Of a stretch of DNA of 64,000 bases, positions 44,799 to 53,900 are shown piece by piece. The DNA is taken from the NCBI GenBank assembly GCA_021648025.1, contig JAKITO010000004.1, positions 62,001-126,000 on the forward strand. Direction: 5' to 3'. The DNA is from Paracoccaceae bacterium (GTDB lineage: Bacteria; Pseudomonadota; Alphaproteobacteria; Rhodobacterales; Rhodobacteraceae). A program made the translations under genes and the position numbers. The notes beneath the pieces were generated by a model, which saw nothing but the letters and a program-made list of their open reading frames with translations, was not told where the DNA came from and did not search any database. Each line of letters opens with the position of its first letter. Position 1 is the first letter of the stretch.

Positions 44799-44937
44799 TG
44801 CCCGGTATCCTTTATCCAGATGTGGCAACGGTACGTATGCCCATAAAGTCCAAAACTCACCATAGTGGTGCGCAACAGTGGCGCGCAACGCAAAACGGTG
44901 CCCCCCTCATGGGAAGCACCGTTAGTTTTGGATATCC

Positions 44938-44959
44938 AAAAAGGCCTGTGGTTCAGGCC
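44938..44959 (-). terminator. acpP terminator
   Basis: On the minus strand GGCCT-GAACCAC-AGGCC (44959-44943) is followed by TTTTT (44942-44938). The acpP stop codon lies in the loop, so the hairpin starts within the gene. It separates acpP from the downstream acetyltransferase gene. Confidence 0.85.
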
Positions 44960-45186
44960 GCTTCGGTGATGAATTTGACGGCGTCGCCAAAGGTCTGGAT
45001 GGTCTCGGCCGCGTCATCAGGAATTTCGATGCCGAAATCTTCTTCAAACGCCATCACCAGTTCGACTGTGTCCAGCGAATCTGCGCCCAGATCGTCGATG
45101 AACGACGCATTGTCGGTCACCTTGTCTTCTTCTACACCCAGATGCTCTACAACAATCTTCTTCACCCGTTCTGCGACGTCGCTCAT
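44953..45186 (-). CDS. acpP: Acyl carrier protein
   Basis: The 77-residue acidic four-helix protein carries the phosphopantetheine attachment site Ser37 in [11 protein letters not shown]. It holds the growing acyl chain for FabD, FabG and FabF. Length and sequence ([20 protein letters not shown]) are those of standard alphaproteobacterial ACP. It has its own terminator. Confidence 0.98.
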   Translation of the reverse strand: MSDVAERVKKIVVEHLGVEEDKVTDNASFIDDLGADSLDTVELVMAFEEDFGIEIPDDAAETIQTFGDAVKFITEAA

Positions 45187-45426
45187 ATCAATTCCTCATA
45201 GTTCAGGGCCTTTAAGGGGCCCGGTTGTTGCCTTTGCCCATCTGGGTTGGCCTGATTTTGCCCGGCATTTCTGCGGTGGGCGGTTTGTCCCGGCTGCCCG
45301 GGGGGGGGGCGGTAAATCGGAACCCCACAATTTCTTGCTGGTGTCCCCGGTTGCCGCTAAATCTGCGCCCCCTCTATCACAGACGCCGCGTTTGGCAAAC
45401 GCTTTCGAATGCGAACGCCGTTCGTC
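45187..45426. other. acpP-fabG intergenic region with a 10-nt G tract
   Basis: The 240 bp hold the acpP promoter region and a homopolymer of ten G residues at 45300-45309. No ORF is credible. The length is unusual for this cluster, in which fabG and acpP are normally close. Confidence 0.6.
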
Positions 45427-46164
45427 CTATAACATGGCCATGCCGCCGTTTACATGCAAGGTGGTGCCTGTGACGTAAGCCGCCTGCGGGCTGGCAAGAT
45501 ACAGCACAGCGGCGGCAATTTCAGCCGGATCACCCATGCGCCCGGCCGGAATTTGACCCAAAATCGCTGCTTTTTGATCATCCGTCAACTTGTCGGTCAT
45601 CGGAGTGGCGATAAACCCCGGTGCCACCGCATTCACGGTGATGCCCCGGCTTGCCACCTCATAGGCCAGCGACTTTGACATACCGATCATACCCGCCTTG
45701 GAGGCGGCATAATTGGCCTGCCCCGGATTGCCCGTAGCGCCAACCACCGATGAGATGTTCACAATCCGCCCCCAGCGCGCTTTCATCATGCCGCGGATCG
45801 CCGCCTTGCACAGTAGAAACGTCGAAGTCAGATTGACATCAATCACCGATTGCCAATCGTCATCCGACATCCGCATGAACAGATTGTCGCGGGTAATGCC
45901 GGCATTATTGACCAGAATGTCCAGCGCACCCATTGCTTCAACCGCCTGCTTGGGCAGCGCCGAAACCGCCTTAAAATCGCTTAGATTACAAGGCAGTACA
46001 AACGCGCCTTCACCCAATTCGCTGGCCAGCGCCTGCAACGGTTCAACCCTTGTGCCGGACAGGCCAACCTTGGCACCGGCTGCGTGCAAAGCCCGGGCGA
46101 TGTCGCCACCAATGCCGCCAGATGCGCCAGTTACCAGCGCAGATTTCCCTGTCAGATCAAACAT
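45427..46164 (-). CDS. fabG: 3-oxoacyl-ACP reductase
   Basis: The 245-residue SDR enzyme has the NADP(H) motif TGASGGIGGD near 13-22, NNAG near 86-89, catalytic Ser in NISSVVGATG and YxxxK in YAASKAG. It reduces 3-ketoacyl-ACP in each round of elongation. The C-terminal YVTGTTLHVNGGMAM is the FabG signature. It lies 3 bp downstream of fabD, in one operon. Confidence 0.97.
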   Translation of the reverse strand: MFDLTGKSALVTGASGGIGGDIARALHAAGAKVGLSGTRVEPLQALASELGEGAFVLPCNLSDFKAVSALPKQAVEAMGALDILVNNAGITRDNLFMRMSDDDWQSVIDVNLTSTFLLCKAAIRGMMKARWGRIVNISSVVGATGNPGQANYAASKAGMIGMSKSLAYEVASRGITVNAVAPGFIATPMTDKLTDDQKAAILGQIPAGRMGDPAEIAAAVLYLASPQAAYVTGTTLHVNGGMAML

Positions 46165-46167
46165 ATA

Positions 46168-47124
46168 TCACCCATTCTTAAAGTGTGCTTTAAAGTGTTC
46201 AGCGGCCCCCGCCACATCATCCGGCGCACCAATGGCGCGGGTGGCAATGGTACGATCAATGCGCCGCATCATACCGCACAGGGCCTTGCCGGCCCCGATC
46301 TCCCATATCTGGTCAACACCAGCCGCCGCCATGGTCAGCATCGATTCGCGCCAACGCACAACACCGGTTACCTGCGCCACCAGTTGCGCACGAATTTGAT
46401 CGGGGTCAGTGACCGGCGCGGCTGTGACGTTGGCAACCAACGGCACGGTTGGGGCTTTGACCTTGGTTTCCATCAAGGCATGGCTCATCTCATGCGCAGC
46501 AGGCTCCATCAGGGCACAGTGGAACGGTGCACTGACCGGAAGCAAAATTGCCCGTTTCGCGCCCTTTGCCTTGGCGATATCCACCGCCCGTTCCACCGCC
46601 GCTTTATGGCCCGACACCACCACCTGAGCCGGATCATTGTCATTGGCGGCTTCACATATCTCGCCGTTTGCCGCCTCGGCTGCCACCGCCTGCACAGTCT
46701 CAAAATCAAGGCCCAGAATCGCCGCCATGGCCCCTTCTCCGACGGCCACAGCGTTCTGCATCGCCAATCCACGGGTGCGCAGCAAAGTGGCCGTATCGCG
46801 CAGCGATATGGCACCGGACGCGGCCAATGCCGAATATTCGCCCAGGGAATGCCCGGCAACCATGGCGCAATCGCCTACGCTGACCCCTTCGGACTCAAGC
46901 GCGCGCAGGGCGGCGATAGAGGTGGCCATCAAGGCCGGTTGGGCGTTCCGGGTCAGGGTCAACTCGGCCAGGTCACCGTCCCAGATCAGCCCGCTGAGGT
47001 TTTCGCCCAAGGCATCGTCCACCTCGTCGAACACCGCCCGTGCAGCCGGATAAGCCTTGGCCAGGGCCGCCCCCATACCGATGGTCTGTGCGCCCTGACC
47101 GGGAAATACAAATGCTATTGTCAT
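46168..47124 (-). CDS. fabD: Malonyl-CoA:ACP transacylase
   Basis: The ATG at 47124 with GAGGG upstream begins MTIAFVFPGQGAQTIGMGAA, giving 318 residues. The active-site Ser is in GHSLGEYSALAA, and a late His is in PVSAPFHCALM. It loads malonyl units onto ACP. It heads the fabD-fabG operon and is divergent from the cytochrome b561-like gene at 47257. Confidence 0.97.
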   Translation of the reverse strand: MTIAFVFPGQGAQTIGMGAALAKAYPAARAVFDEVDDALGENLSGLIWDGDLAELTLTRNAQPALMATSIAALRALESEGVSVGDCAMVAGHSLGEYSALAASGAISLRDTATLLRTRGLAMQNAVAVGEGAMAAILGLDFETVQAVAAEAANGEICEAANDNDPAQVVVSGHKAAVERAVDIAKAKGAKRAILLPVSAPFHCALMEPAAHEMSHALMETKVKAPTVPLVANVTAAPVTDPDQIRAQLVAQVTGVVRWRESMLTMAAAGVDQIWEIGAGKALCGMMRRIDRTIATRAIGAPDDVAGAAEHFKAHFKNG

Positions 47125-47256
47125 GAATGCCCTCGCCTTGATCCTTGTTTTGCCCTTTGGTGTACCCGGGCAGCGGGCGCCGCACAAGCCATAGCCGTCT
47201 TGCGCTTATGGCGGGTTTGGTCCCTATTGATGCTACATGAAATCAGGAACCTGTGC

Positions 47257-47970
47257 ATGGGTCTTTCCAATACCGACCGCGTCTATGGCTTTGTCACCAA
47301 AGCCCTGCATTGGCTGATGTTCCTGATGATCTTGACGGTCATTCCCCTTGGATTGGTCGCGGCAGGCATGGCGCAGGATCTTCGCAATCCTGACATCGCC
47401 TCAACCGGTGCGGATTTTACCCGCACCTTCCTGTTGTTTTCACTGCATAAAACCCTTGGGTTGGCGATATTTCTGACCGCACTCATGCGCATCCTTTGGG
47501 CCGCAACCCAATCCAGACCCGGATTGCTGAACCCCGACAGGCCGGTTGGGGCGTTTGCCGCCAGAACCGTACACTGGCTGCTTTACAGTTCATTGCTGCT
47601 GGTGCCGCTGACCGGCTGGCTGACCCATGCCGCGACCTCGGGTTTTGCGCCGATCTGGTGGCCGTTTGGCCAATCCCTGCCATTTGTGCCCAAGGACGAC
47701 GCGCTGGCGGCAACCCTGGCCGGGGTGCATATGGTGATGCAGCGGGTGATGATGCTGTCGATTGCCTTGCACATCATCGGGACGCTGAAACATCATTTTG
47801 TCGATCGCGACGCCACCTTGCGACGGATGTTGCCGGGCGGGCGTGATATCCCGGCCCCGCCGAAACAGTCACAAACACAGGCACAGTTACACGGGCCAAT
47901 TCTTGTGGCATTGGCATTATGGGCGACGGCGCTGGCGATCGGCGTCGGGCTTGGCTTTATCGCGCCTTGA
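47257..47970 (+). CDS. Cytochrome b561-type membrane protein
   Basis: The 237-residue protein from ATG 47257 has four main membrane helices and the b-heme histidines of the Ni-Fe-hydrogenase/cytochrome b561 family: TKALHWLMFLMILT (helix 1), LFSLHKTLGLAIFLTALMR (helix 2), RTVHWLLYSSLLLVPLTGW (helix 3) and SIALHIIGTLKHHFV (helix 4). It would carry electrons across or within the inner membrane. An earlier frame to 46084 is the antisense of fabD and is rejected. The tail (about 200-237) adds a further hydrophobic segment. Confidence 0.9.
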   Translation: MGLSNTDRVYGFVTKALHWLMFLMILTVIPLGLVAAGMAQDLRNPDIASTGADFTRTFLLFSLHKTLGLAIFLTALMRILWAATQSRPGLLNPDRPVGAFAARTVHWLLYSSLLLVPLTGWLTHAATSGFAPIWWPFGQSLPFVPKDDALAATLAGVHMVMQRVMMLSIALHIIGTLKHHFVDRDATLRRMLPGGRDIPAPPKQSQTQAQLHGPILVALALWATALAIGVGLGFIAP

Positions 47971-48098
47971 AAAGGCGTCGGCCCCGTCGTTTTTGACACG
48001 AAAATAACGGCCGCTGGTCGGTTAGGGAACAGATTGGCAAGCGCACAGGTTCACATTGATCTTATCTGTTGATCCACATTGCTTTGAAAGCTGCGCCC

Positions 48099-49649
48099 AT
48101 GACTTCAGTTTCATCTTCGCCCTCCCGGTCACGTAGCGGCGGACGTGCGGCCCGCCGGATGGCCCGCGCGGCCCCATTGGCCGACCACTTAAGGCCGGTA
48201 CGCCCGGGGCTTTCAGGCGGCACCTACCGCCCGCTAACAGACGCCGAAGTCCAGCGCATTCACCACGCAGCACTGGATGCGCTGGAACAGATCGGGCTAA
48301 GTCAGGCGCCCCCAACCGGCGTCGCCTATCTGACCAAAGCGGGCTGTATCCAAGGCGACGACGGGCGCATCCGGTTCCCAAGGGCGGTGGTCGAGGATGT
48401 GCTGGCACGGGCCAACCGAAAACTTACCCTGTTTGGACGTAATCCGCGCCATGATCTGGAGCTAAGCGGCGCCCGCGTGCATTACGGCACGGCGGGGGCG
48501 GCGGTGCATCTGGTGGATGTGAACACGCGTGAGTATCGCGATTGTACGATACAGGACCTGCATGATGCGGCGCGGATTGCTGACCGGCTGGACAATATCC
48601 ACTTTGTCCAGCGTCCGATGGTGGCGCGTGACATTGCCGACAATCTGGAAATGGACCTGAACACCATCTATGCCTGTTGTTCGGGCACCACCAAACATGT
48701 GGGCACTTCGGTGTTCGAACCTGGGTTTGCAGCACCGGCACTGGAATTGCTGAACATGATTGCCGGGTCCGAAGAGGCCTGGCGCGCCCGCCCCTTCGTG
48801 TCGGCCTCGGTCTGTTTTGTGGTGCCGCCGATGAAATTCGCCACCGAAAGCTGCGAAGTAATGGAGGCATTGATCCATGGCGGCATGCCGGTGCTGTTGC
48901 TTTCGGCCGGCATGGCTGGTGCCACCGCGCCGTCAACTGTGGCAGGCGCGATTGTCCAGGCGGTTGCGGAATGTCTGGCCGGGCTGGTCTATGTGAACGC
49001 CGTCAAACCCGGACACCCGGCAATCTTTGGCACCTGGCCGTTTGGGCTTGATCTGCGCAACGGTGCCATGTCGGTCGGGTCGGGCGAACAGGCGCTGTTG
49101 ACTGCGGGCTGCGCGCAGATGCACCAGTTTTATGGCCTGCCCGGAGGTGCCGCGGGTGGCGCGTCTGACAGCAAACTAAGTGATATGCAGGCGGGATGGG
49201 AGCAAATGTGCTCGAATGTCATGGCCGGTCTTGCGGGGCTGAATATGGTTTACGAAGCGGCCGGGATGCATGCATCGCTGCTGGGGTTTTGCCATGAATC
49301 GCTGATCCTTGGAGATGATCTGATCGGACAGGCATTACGCTGTGTGCGCGGTATCGAGGTCACGGACGAAACTCTGGCACTTGATCAGATTGCCGATGTT
49401 TGCCTGAACGGGCCGGGCCACTATCTGGGCACGAAACAGACGCTTGCGCGCATGCAAAGCGATTACGTTTACCCCGCACTTGGCGATCGGTCAGCGCCCA
49501 AAGAATGGGAAGAACAGCAAAAACCGGACCTGATCAAACGGGCAACCGCGCGCAAAGAAGAAATACTGGCAAGCCGCGCCGAGGCCCGGTTTGACCCCGC
49601 ACTTGATGCGGCCATCCGCGCCCGGTTCAATATCCATTTGCCGGTCTGA
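48099..49649 (+). CDS. Trimethylamine methyltransferase (MttB) superfamily protein, non-pyrrolysine
   Basis: The 516-residue protein (ATG 48099 preferred to TTG 48069) begins with an Arg/Ser-rich stretch, then the MttB barrel (RPLTDAEVQRIHHAALDALE, VHYGTAGAAVHLVDVNTRE, NIHFVQRPMVARDIADN, GGAAGGASDSKLSDMQAGWE). No in-frame TAG occurs, so it lacks pyrrolysine and belongs with the glycine betaine or other quaternary-amine methyltransferases (MtgB-like). It would move a methyl group to a corrinoid protein, which is not in the window. The RamA-like reactivase at 22053 is the matching partner type. Confidence 0.9.
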   Translation: MTSVSSSPSRSRSGGRAARRMARAAPLADHLRPVRPGLSGGTYRPLTDAEVQRIHHAALDALEQIGLSQAPPTGVAYLTKAGCIQGDDGRIRFPRAVVEDVLARANRKLTLFGRNPRHDLELSGARVHYGTAGAAVHLVDVNTREYRDCTIQDLHDAARIADRLDNIHFVQRPMVARDIADNLEMDLNTIYACCSGTTKHVGTSVFEPGFAAPALELLNMIAGSEEAWRARPFVSASVCFVVPPMKFATESCEVMEALIHGGMPVLLLSAGMAGATAPSTVAGAIVQAVAECLAGLVYVNAVKPGHPAIFGTWPFGLDLRNGAMSVGSGEQALLTAGCAQMHQFYGLPGGAAGGASDSKLSDMQAGWEQMCSNVMAGLAGLNMVYEAAGMHASLLGFCHESLILGDDLIGQALRCVRGIEVTDETLALDQIADVCLNGPGHYLGTKQTLARMQSDYVYPALGDRSAPKEWEEQQKPDLIKRATARKEEILASRAEARFDPALDAAIRARFNIHLPV

Positions 49650-49677
49650 GGGCGGCGATTTGGTGCGTGGTCATCAG

Positions 49678-50334
49678 CTATCGCAGATTAACCCTCAGAA
49701 CTGCGGCACTGGCAAACGGCATCAAGGCGATGCTCGCCGCCGTGATGCCCCCCAGCATCAGCAACGGTGTGGCCAACTCCATCCCCAGCGCCCCGCGACG
49801 GGCCACTTCGGCGCCAAAAATCAGGGTCGGCACATATAGCGGCAGCACCAGCAGGCTCATCAACAGACCGCCGCGTTTCAGACCCACGGTCAAAGCCGCG
49901 CCAAACGTGCCGATCACCGACAAGGCCGGCGTGCCGACCAGCAATGAGATCACCAGCCATAAATAACCCGGCCCCGGCAGATGCAGCAAAACACCCAGCA
50001 AAGGTGCGGCCATTACCAAAGGCAATCCCGTGGTGATCCAATGCGCCAGCGCCTTGACACTGACCACCATTTCCAGCGGCAAAGGGGCTGTCGCCAGCAG
50101 GTCGAGCGAACCATCCTCCCAATCCAGGGCCAACAGCCGGTCCAGCGACAACAGGCAGGCCAGCAATGCGCCCAGCCACAAAACGCCGGGGGCAATGGTG
50201 GATAAAAGCGACGACTGAGGTCCGACGCTGAAGGGGATCATCACCGTGACAATCAGGAAAAACGCCAGAGCCAATCCAAACCCTCCGCCGGCCCGGAACG
50301 ACAGTTTGAGATCACGGCCTAGCAGGGCGATCAC
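49678..50334 (-). CDS. ccmB: Heme exporter subunit CcmB
   Basis: The 218-residue protein has six membrane helices and the CcmB sequence pattern ([59 protein letters not shown]). With CcmA and CcmC it releases heme to CcmE for cytochrome c maturation. Its ATG overlaps the ccmA stop by 4 bp. ccmC, which normally follows, is missing: the converging mttB-like gene ends 29 bp away. Confidence 0.96.
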   Translation of the reverse strand: MIALLGRDLKLSFRAGGGFGLALAFFLIVTVMIPFSVGPQSSLLSTIAPGVLWLGALLACLLSLDRLLALDWEDGSLDLLATAPLPLEMVVSVKALAHWITTGLPLVMAAPLLGVLLHLPGPGYLWLVISLLVGTPALSVIGTFGAALTVGLKRGGLLMSLLVLPLYVPTLIFGAEVARRGALGMELATPLLMLGGITAASIALMPFASAAVLRVNLR

Positions 50335-50945
50335 AGGAAATCCTCCTCTGGATCATCCAGGGCCGGGGGCCTGGCGCGCAGATCACTTACATCCAGAAGG
50401 GTCGCATCCAACCCCAAGTCAATATGCGTGGCAATCAGCACCGCCCCCCCCTGCCCCAGATGCGTAGCCACCACATCGGCAAACATCGCCACCGCCGCCA
50501 CATCCAGCGACACGGTTGGTTCATCCAGCACCCAGACCGGTCGCCCGGTGACCAACAGGCGCGCCAGTCCAAGACGGCGCTTTTGCCCGGCTGACAAAGT
50601 GCCAGCAGCCCGATCCGCCAGATCGGTCAACCCATACGCTTGCAACGCCAGAGCGATGTCATCTGTGCCAAACACCTGTGCCCAGAAACCCAGGTTCTCG
50701 GCCACGCTCAGGGTTGGTTTGATCCCATCGGCATGGGCGGCATAGGCGATCCGGTCTTCAGCACCTTCAATGCGCCCGGCAAAGGGCGGTTGCAACCCGG
50801 CCACGGTGCGCAACAAGGTGGTTTTGCCAATACCATTGGGGCCGCGCAGCACCAGCGCACTGCCCGGGGCAAGCGTGAAATTCACGCCTTGCAGCACCGG
50901 CACACCACCCCGGGCAACTGATAGATCGCTGGCCTTCAAATCCAT
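50331..50945 (-). CDS. ccmA: Heme exporter ATPase CcmA
   Basis: The start ATG 50945 ([20 protein letters not shown]) gives 204 residues, normal for CcmA. It has Walker [20 protein letters not shown], signature [15 protein letters not shown] and Walker [13 protein letters not shown]. It drives the CcmB/C complex in periplasmic heme handling. It is coupled to ccmB. Confidence 0.96.
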   Translation of the reverse strand: MDLKASDLSVARGGVPVLQGVNFTLAPGSALVLRGPNGIGKTTLLRTVAGLQPPFAGRIEGAEDRIAYAAHADGIKPTLSVAENLGFWAQVFGTDDIALALQAYGLTDLADRAAGTLSAGQKRRLGLARLLVTGRPVWVLDEPTVSLDVAAVAMFADVVATHLGQGGAVLIATHIDLGLDATLLDVSDLRARPPALDDPEEDFL

Positions 50946-50989
50946 AAGACCGGGGTAACCGATTGCGACGCTTTGCAAAAGAGACAATC

Positions 50990-51136
50990 ATGCGCAGGCG
51001 GGCGCGCGCGCCCTTAAGGTTGGTTAACTGCCACGCGGACTTAGTCAGCATTGGCTGCAACTACACCGATGACAGCTTTGGGGTTGGTGTGGATCTCGGT
51101 TCGACCTATGCTGAGGAAAACCTGACCAATACATAG
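50990..51136 (+). CDS. Short ORF, possible remnant
   Basis: A 48-codon frame begins with RRRARAPLR and ends YTDDSFGVGVDLGSTYAEE plus NLTNT. The second half has the alternating pattern of a beta-barrel or secreted protein, so it may be the tail of a lost gene rather than a gene. The same frame, after its TAG, continues as the lost N-terminus of the next AraC gene. Confidence 0.25.
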   Translation: MRRRARAPLRLVNCHADLVSIGCNYTDDSFGVGVDLGSTYAEENLTNT

Positions 51137-51253
51137 CGGGCCGCCATCGCAATACCGATCGGATATCAAGAAACCATCGTCACGCCAAAGGCGTCTCGCA
51201 GTGTCGAGGCCTGTTGGTCGTTCACGGCGGATAAAACCGGCCAGAGCCTGATC

Positions 51254-51901
51254 TTGCCGGATGGACGTTGCGATATCATTTTGCGCTATAATATCCACGG
51301 GTCTGATGCGCCCATTCCGGTTATAACCGGACCTGCGACGCAGGCCTACACCGTTGAATACGACGTCGGAGACAGCTGGTTGGGAATACGTTTGCGCCCC
51401 GACAATGGCCGCGCCCTGTGGCAAAGCCGGATTGCCCAGGCTGCCGACACCGTCCTTCGTGGCCAGGATGCTCTTTCACTGATGCCGGGGCTGGCCGCAC
51501 TGAAGGGTGGCCAAATGACTGCGGCCAATCTTGCCAATGCCGTCGAAATCACGATGACGCTCAACCTTGACCATCGGCTTATTCGCGCTTTGGATGTTTT
51601 GCACGCATCCGGGGGCCGTATGCGGATCGAAAAACTGGCCCGGTTTGCCGGTTGCACGTCAAGGCACCTTAACCGGGTGTTTCGATCCAACATCGGTCTT
51701 ACCGCGAAAACCTACGCACAGCTTGTTCAGTTCAATCGAACCCTGAGGCTGATACAACAAGAGCATCTGCCAATCACAGGAGCAGCGTTCGAAGGCGGGT
51801 ACGCAGACCATGCCCACCTGACACGCGCATTCCGGCGGTTTGGTGGGTTTACCCCATCCGACCCCCCGAATGAGCTGTCGCTGCCTGTGTTGTTTTCCTG
51901 A
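51254..51901 (+). CDS. AraC-family regulator, 5'-truncated
   Basis: The C-terminal AraC DNA-binding domain is intact (GRMRIEKLARFAGCTSRHLN, RVFRSNIGLTAKTYAQLVQF, AFEGGYADHAHLTRAFRRFG). The N-terminal sensing part (DUF6597-like, PDGRCDIILRY) can be followed about 40 codons upstream of the only start candidate (TTG 51254). There it meets a TAG at 51134 with no ATG, GTG or TTG between. The first about 50 residues of the family are therefore gone, and the gene may be inactive or start at a rare codon. Confidence 0.65.
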   Translation: MPDGRCDIILRYNIHGSDAPIPVITGPATQAYTVEYDVGDSWLGIRLRPDNGRALWQSRIAQAADTVLRGQDALSLMPGLAALKGGQMTAANLANAVEITMTLNLDHRLIRALDVLHASGGRMRIEKLARFAGCTSRHLNRVFRSNIGLTAKTYAQLVQFNRTLRLIQQEHLPITGAAFEGGYADHAHLTRAFRRFGGFTPSDPPNELSLPVLFS

Positions 51902-51953
51902 GTATGTCCGAATTATTCAAGACAGGGTGTTGGCCAGGCTTTACCATCACATT

Positions 51954-52349
51954 ATGAAATTCGGATATACAATTATTTATGTAGCGGATGTGCCCAACAC
52001 GGTCGCATTCTATGAAACAGCCTTTGGGCTGAAACGGCGCTTCATCCACGAAAGCGATCTTTACGCCGAGATGGAAACTGGCGGCACAGCGCTGGCCTTT
52101 GCCGGAAATGAAGCCGCCGAGATGAACGGTCTGGCGATCCTGCCCAATGATCCGGCAAGCCCGGCTGCTGGCTGGGAAATTTGTTTCGTCACGGACGACG
52201 TCCAAGGGGCCTTTGAACGCGCCGTTTCCAAAGGATGCAGCCCGGTCAGCAATCCAAGTGAAAAGCCCTGGGGCCAAACAGTGTCTTATGTACGGGATAT
52301 GAACGGTTGCATCGTCGAGATTGCATCGCCCATCGTTCAGAGTTCCTGA
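51954..52349 (+). CDS. Glyoxalase/VOC-family protein
   Basis: The 131-residue protein (ATG 51954) has the paired beta-alpha-beta-beta-beta motifs of the VOC superfamily: FGYTIIYVADVPNTVAFYET, LYAEMETGGTALAFAGNEA, GWEICFVTDDVQGAFERAV and YVRDMNGCIVEIASP. Metal-site positions are seen as Tyr/Glu late in each half, but the activity (lyase, dioxygenase or drug binding) cannot be assigned. It abuts the AraC gene and overlaps by proximity the DUF1801 gene, which starts 1 bp after its stop. Confidence 0.88.
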   Translation: MKFGYTIIYVADVPNTVAFYETAFGLKRRFIHESDLYAEMETGGTALAFAGNEAAEMNGLAILPNDPASPAAGWEICFVTDDVQGAFERAVSKGCSPVSNPSEKPWGQTVSYVRDMNGCIVEIASPIVQSS

Positions 52350-52350
52350 A

Positions 52351-52674
52351 ATGGACGACGCAACCAAGACCCAAATCGTCGAGATTCTGACCGGGATGAT
52401 CATTGATCTGGCGCCTGATGCGACCTTGCGATCAATGTACGGCGGTATGGTTGTTGAATTGACCAAAGATGATCCGAAAAGCCGTGTCGCGGGCATCTAC
52501 ACCTACACGGGTTACGTATCCCTGGAGCTTTCCAATGGAGTGTCGTTTGATGACCCAAATGGCGTTCTTGAAGGATCAGGAAAACTTAGGCGGCATGTCA
52601 AACTACGGGATTTGGAAGATATAAAAACCAAGGGCTGCCGTGATTTTTTGCGGCAAGCTCTCTCGATGGGCTGA
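52351..52674 (+). CDS. DUF1801/YdhG-like protein
   Basis: The 107-residue protein starts at ATG 52351, one base after the VOC gene stop, so the two are coupled. It shows the DUF1801 pattern: MYGGMVVELTK near residues 30-40, YTGYVSLELSNGVSFDDPNG, and EGSGKLRRHVKLRDLEDIKT. These small proteins have no proven activity, although the fold is that of YjbR/YdhG domains. Together with the AraC and VOC genes it forms an accessory block inserted between ccmA and the Mth938-like gene. Confidence 0.85.
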   Translation: MDDATKTQIVEILTGMIIDLAPDATLRSMYGGMVVELTKDDPKSRVAGIYTYTGYVSLELSNGVSFDDPNGVLEGSGKLRRHVKLRDLEDIKTKGCRDFLRQALSMG

Positions 52675-52711
52675 TGCAAAAAGCCGACCTAGATTAGTGC
52701 TTCTCGGCCTG

Positions 52712-53065
52712 TCAGACCACCAATGCAGCCAAAGCCACGCGCCGCCCTTCGGCCACCAGCACATTATAGGTGCGGCACGCAGCCGGAGAATTCATCACCT
52801 CAACGCCAATGCCTGCGGCCTCAAGATCACGCCGCAGAACGGGCGGAATATGGGCAATCTCGACCCCGGTTCCAACCACCAGCACGTCGACACGACCCGC
52901 TAGCGCCAGCAAAGGTGCCGCGTCGTCGTAGCCGCCCCAACCGCACGTCCCCGCCTCGCCGCTAAGCACGGCGCCCTGAAAAACCTCGCCGCCAATGCGG
53001 AAAAATCCCGGCCCATAGCCGTCGACCGGTCTGGCCCCGGGAAAGTCCATTTCGTTCATCTGCAT
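52712..53065 (-). CDS. Mth938-like (DUF498) protein
   Basis: The 117-residue protein (ATG 53065 with AAGG upstream) has the Mth938/NDUFAF3-like pattern: VDGYGPGFFRIGGEVFQG, VDVLVVGTGVEIAHIPPVLR and VEVMNSPAACRTYNVLVAEG. In mitochondria the homologue NDUFAF3 assists complex I assembly; the bacterial role is unclear. In Rhodobacterales it usually sits between secF and ccmA, and here it is still close to secF. Confidence 0.9.
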   Translation of the reverse strand: MQMNEMDFPGARPVDGYGPGFFRIGGEVFQGAVLSGEAGTCGWGGYDDAAPLLALAGRVDVLVVGTGVEIAHIPPVLRRDLEAAGIGVEVMNSPAACRTYNVLVAEGRRVALAALVV

Positions 53066-53075
53066 GGCGCGCCTT

Positions 53076-53798
53076 TCAGGTCCAAACCGGCAGCCCCATG
53101 ATGATGGCCGCGCCGATAATGAAATATGCCACACCGCGATAAAGCCTTTGTCGGGCCGGGTCAAACAGAGCCTGCCCCAGCCGTGCCGCCAGGCCGTAAG
53201 GCACAATCAGGATCAGCCCCAGCGCCACCGCCTCTTTTGTCAGCATGCCTTGCAGCACCATCATCGGCGCGGTCAGCAGGCTGGTGATGGTCAGAAACAC
53301 CATTGTATTGGCGCGGCTGCGGGCGATTGTGTCCTGCCCGCCAAGCTGGAACAATACCATGATCGGCCCGACCAACCCGGTCGCCCCGCCAACCAGCCCG
53401 GTGGCCAACGCCACCCCTGCCCGCGTAGTTTTGGTGGGGGCTGCGGAATACCGCCATCCCGACACCAATACCACCAAAGTTATCGCCGTGACCGCCAGCA
53501 CGACCCAACGCATTGTCACCACGTCATTGGTGCGCAGAATATAAATGCCCACCGGCAGGGTAAGACCGGCACACAGCACCATCAACCCGGTCGCCCGCCG
53601 GTCCGCCTGTTTCCAGGCCCGTGGCACCACCGTCACCAGCGAGGCAAGCGCACTTATCGCAAACGCCGCCACCGCCATCTCGATCGGGACAAAGACGATG
53701 GCCACCGGCATGAACACCAAAGCCGCGCCAAAGCCGGCAAAACCATAGACCACGCCAGCCGCCACGGTGATGGCAAGCACCTGAACAAGGCCGGGCAT
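53076..53798 (-). CDS. TauE/SafE-family membrane exporter
   Basis: The 240-residue protein has about eight membrane helices and the family repeats: AAGVVYGFAGFGAALVFMPV near 12-31 and LATGLVGGATGLVGPIMVLF near 140-159. Starts at 53879 (TTG) or 53798 (ATG) are possible; the ATG is preferred although its ribosome binding site is weak. Members export sulfite, sulfoacetate or other organosulfur anions. The gene stands between secF and the Mth938-like gene on the same strand, perhaps in their transcript. Confidence 0.88.
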   Translation of the reverse strand: MPGLVQVLAITVAAGVVYGFAGFGAALVFMPVAIVFVPIEMAVAAFAISALASLVTVVPRAWKQADRRATGLMVLCAGLTLPVGIYILRTNDVVTMRWVVLAVTAITLVVLVSGWRYSAAPTKTTRAGVALATGLVGGATGLVGPIMVLFQLGGQDTIARSRANTMVFLTITSLLTAPMMVLQGMLTKEAVALGLILIVPYGLAARLGQALFDPARQRLYRGVAYFIIGAAIIMGLPVWT

Positions 53799-53900
53799 TG
53801 CCAGCGTTTCAGATACCAGGCCGATCACGTTCGGCAGGCCGACGATAACGGGCGGGGGCCACTGATTGGGTCCAGACAATCCCGGCGGGCGGGGCTTGCT

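Noticed and set aside
46084-47256. Long upstream extension of the cytochrome b561-like ORF
   Set aside because: It is the antisense of fabD; the b561 fold begins at 47257.
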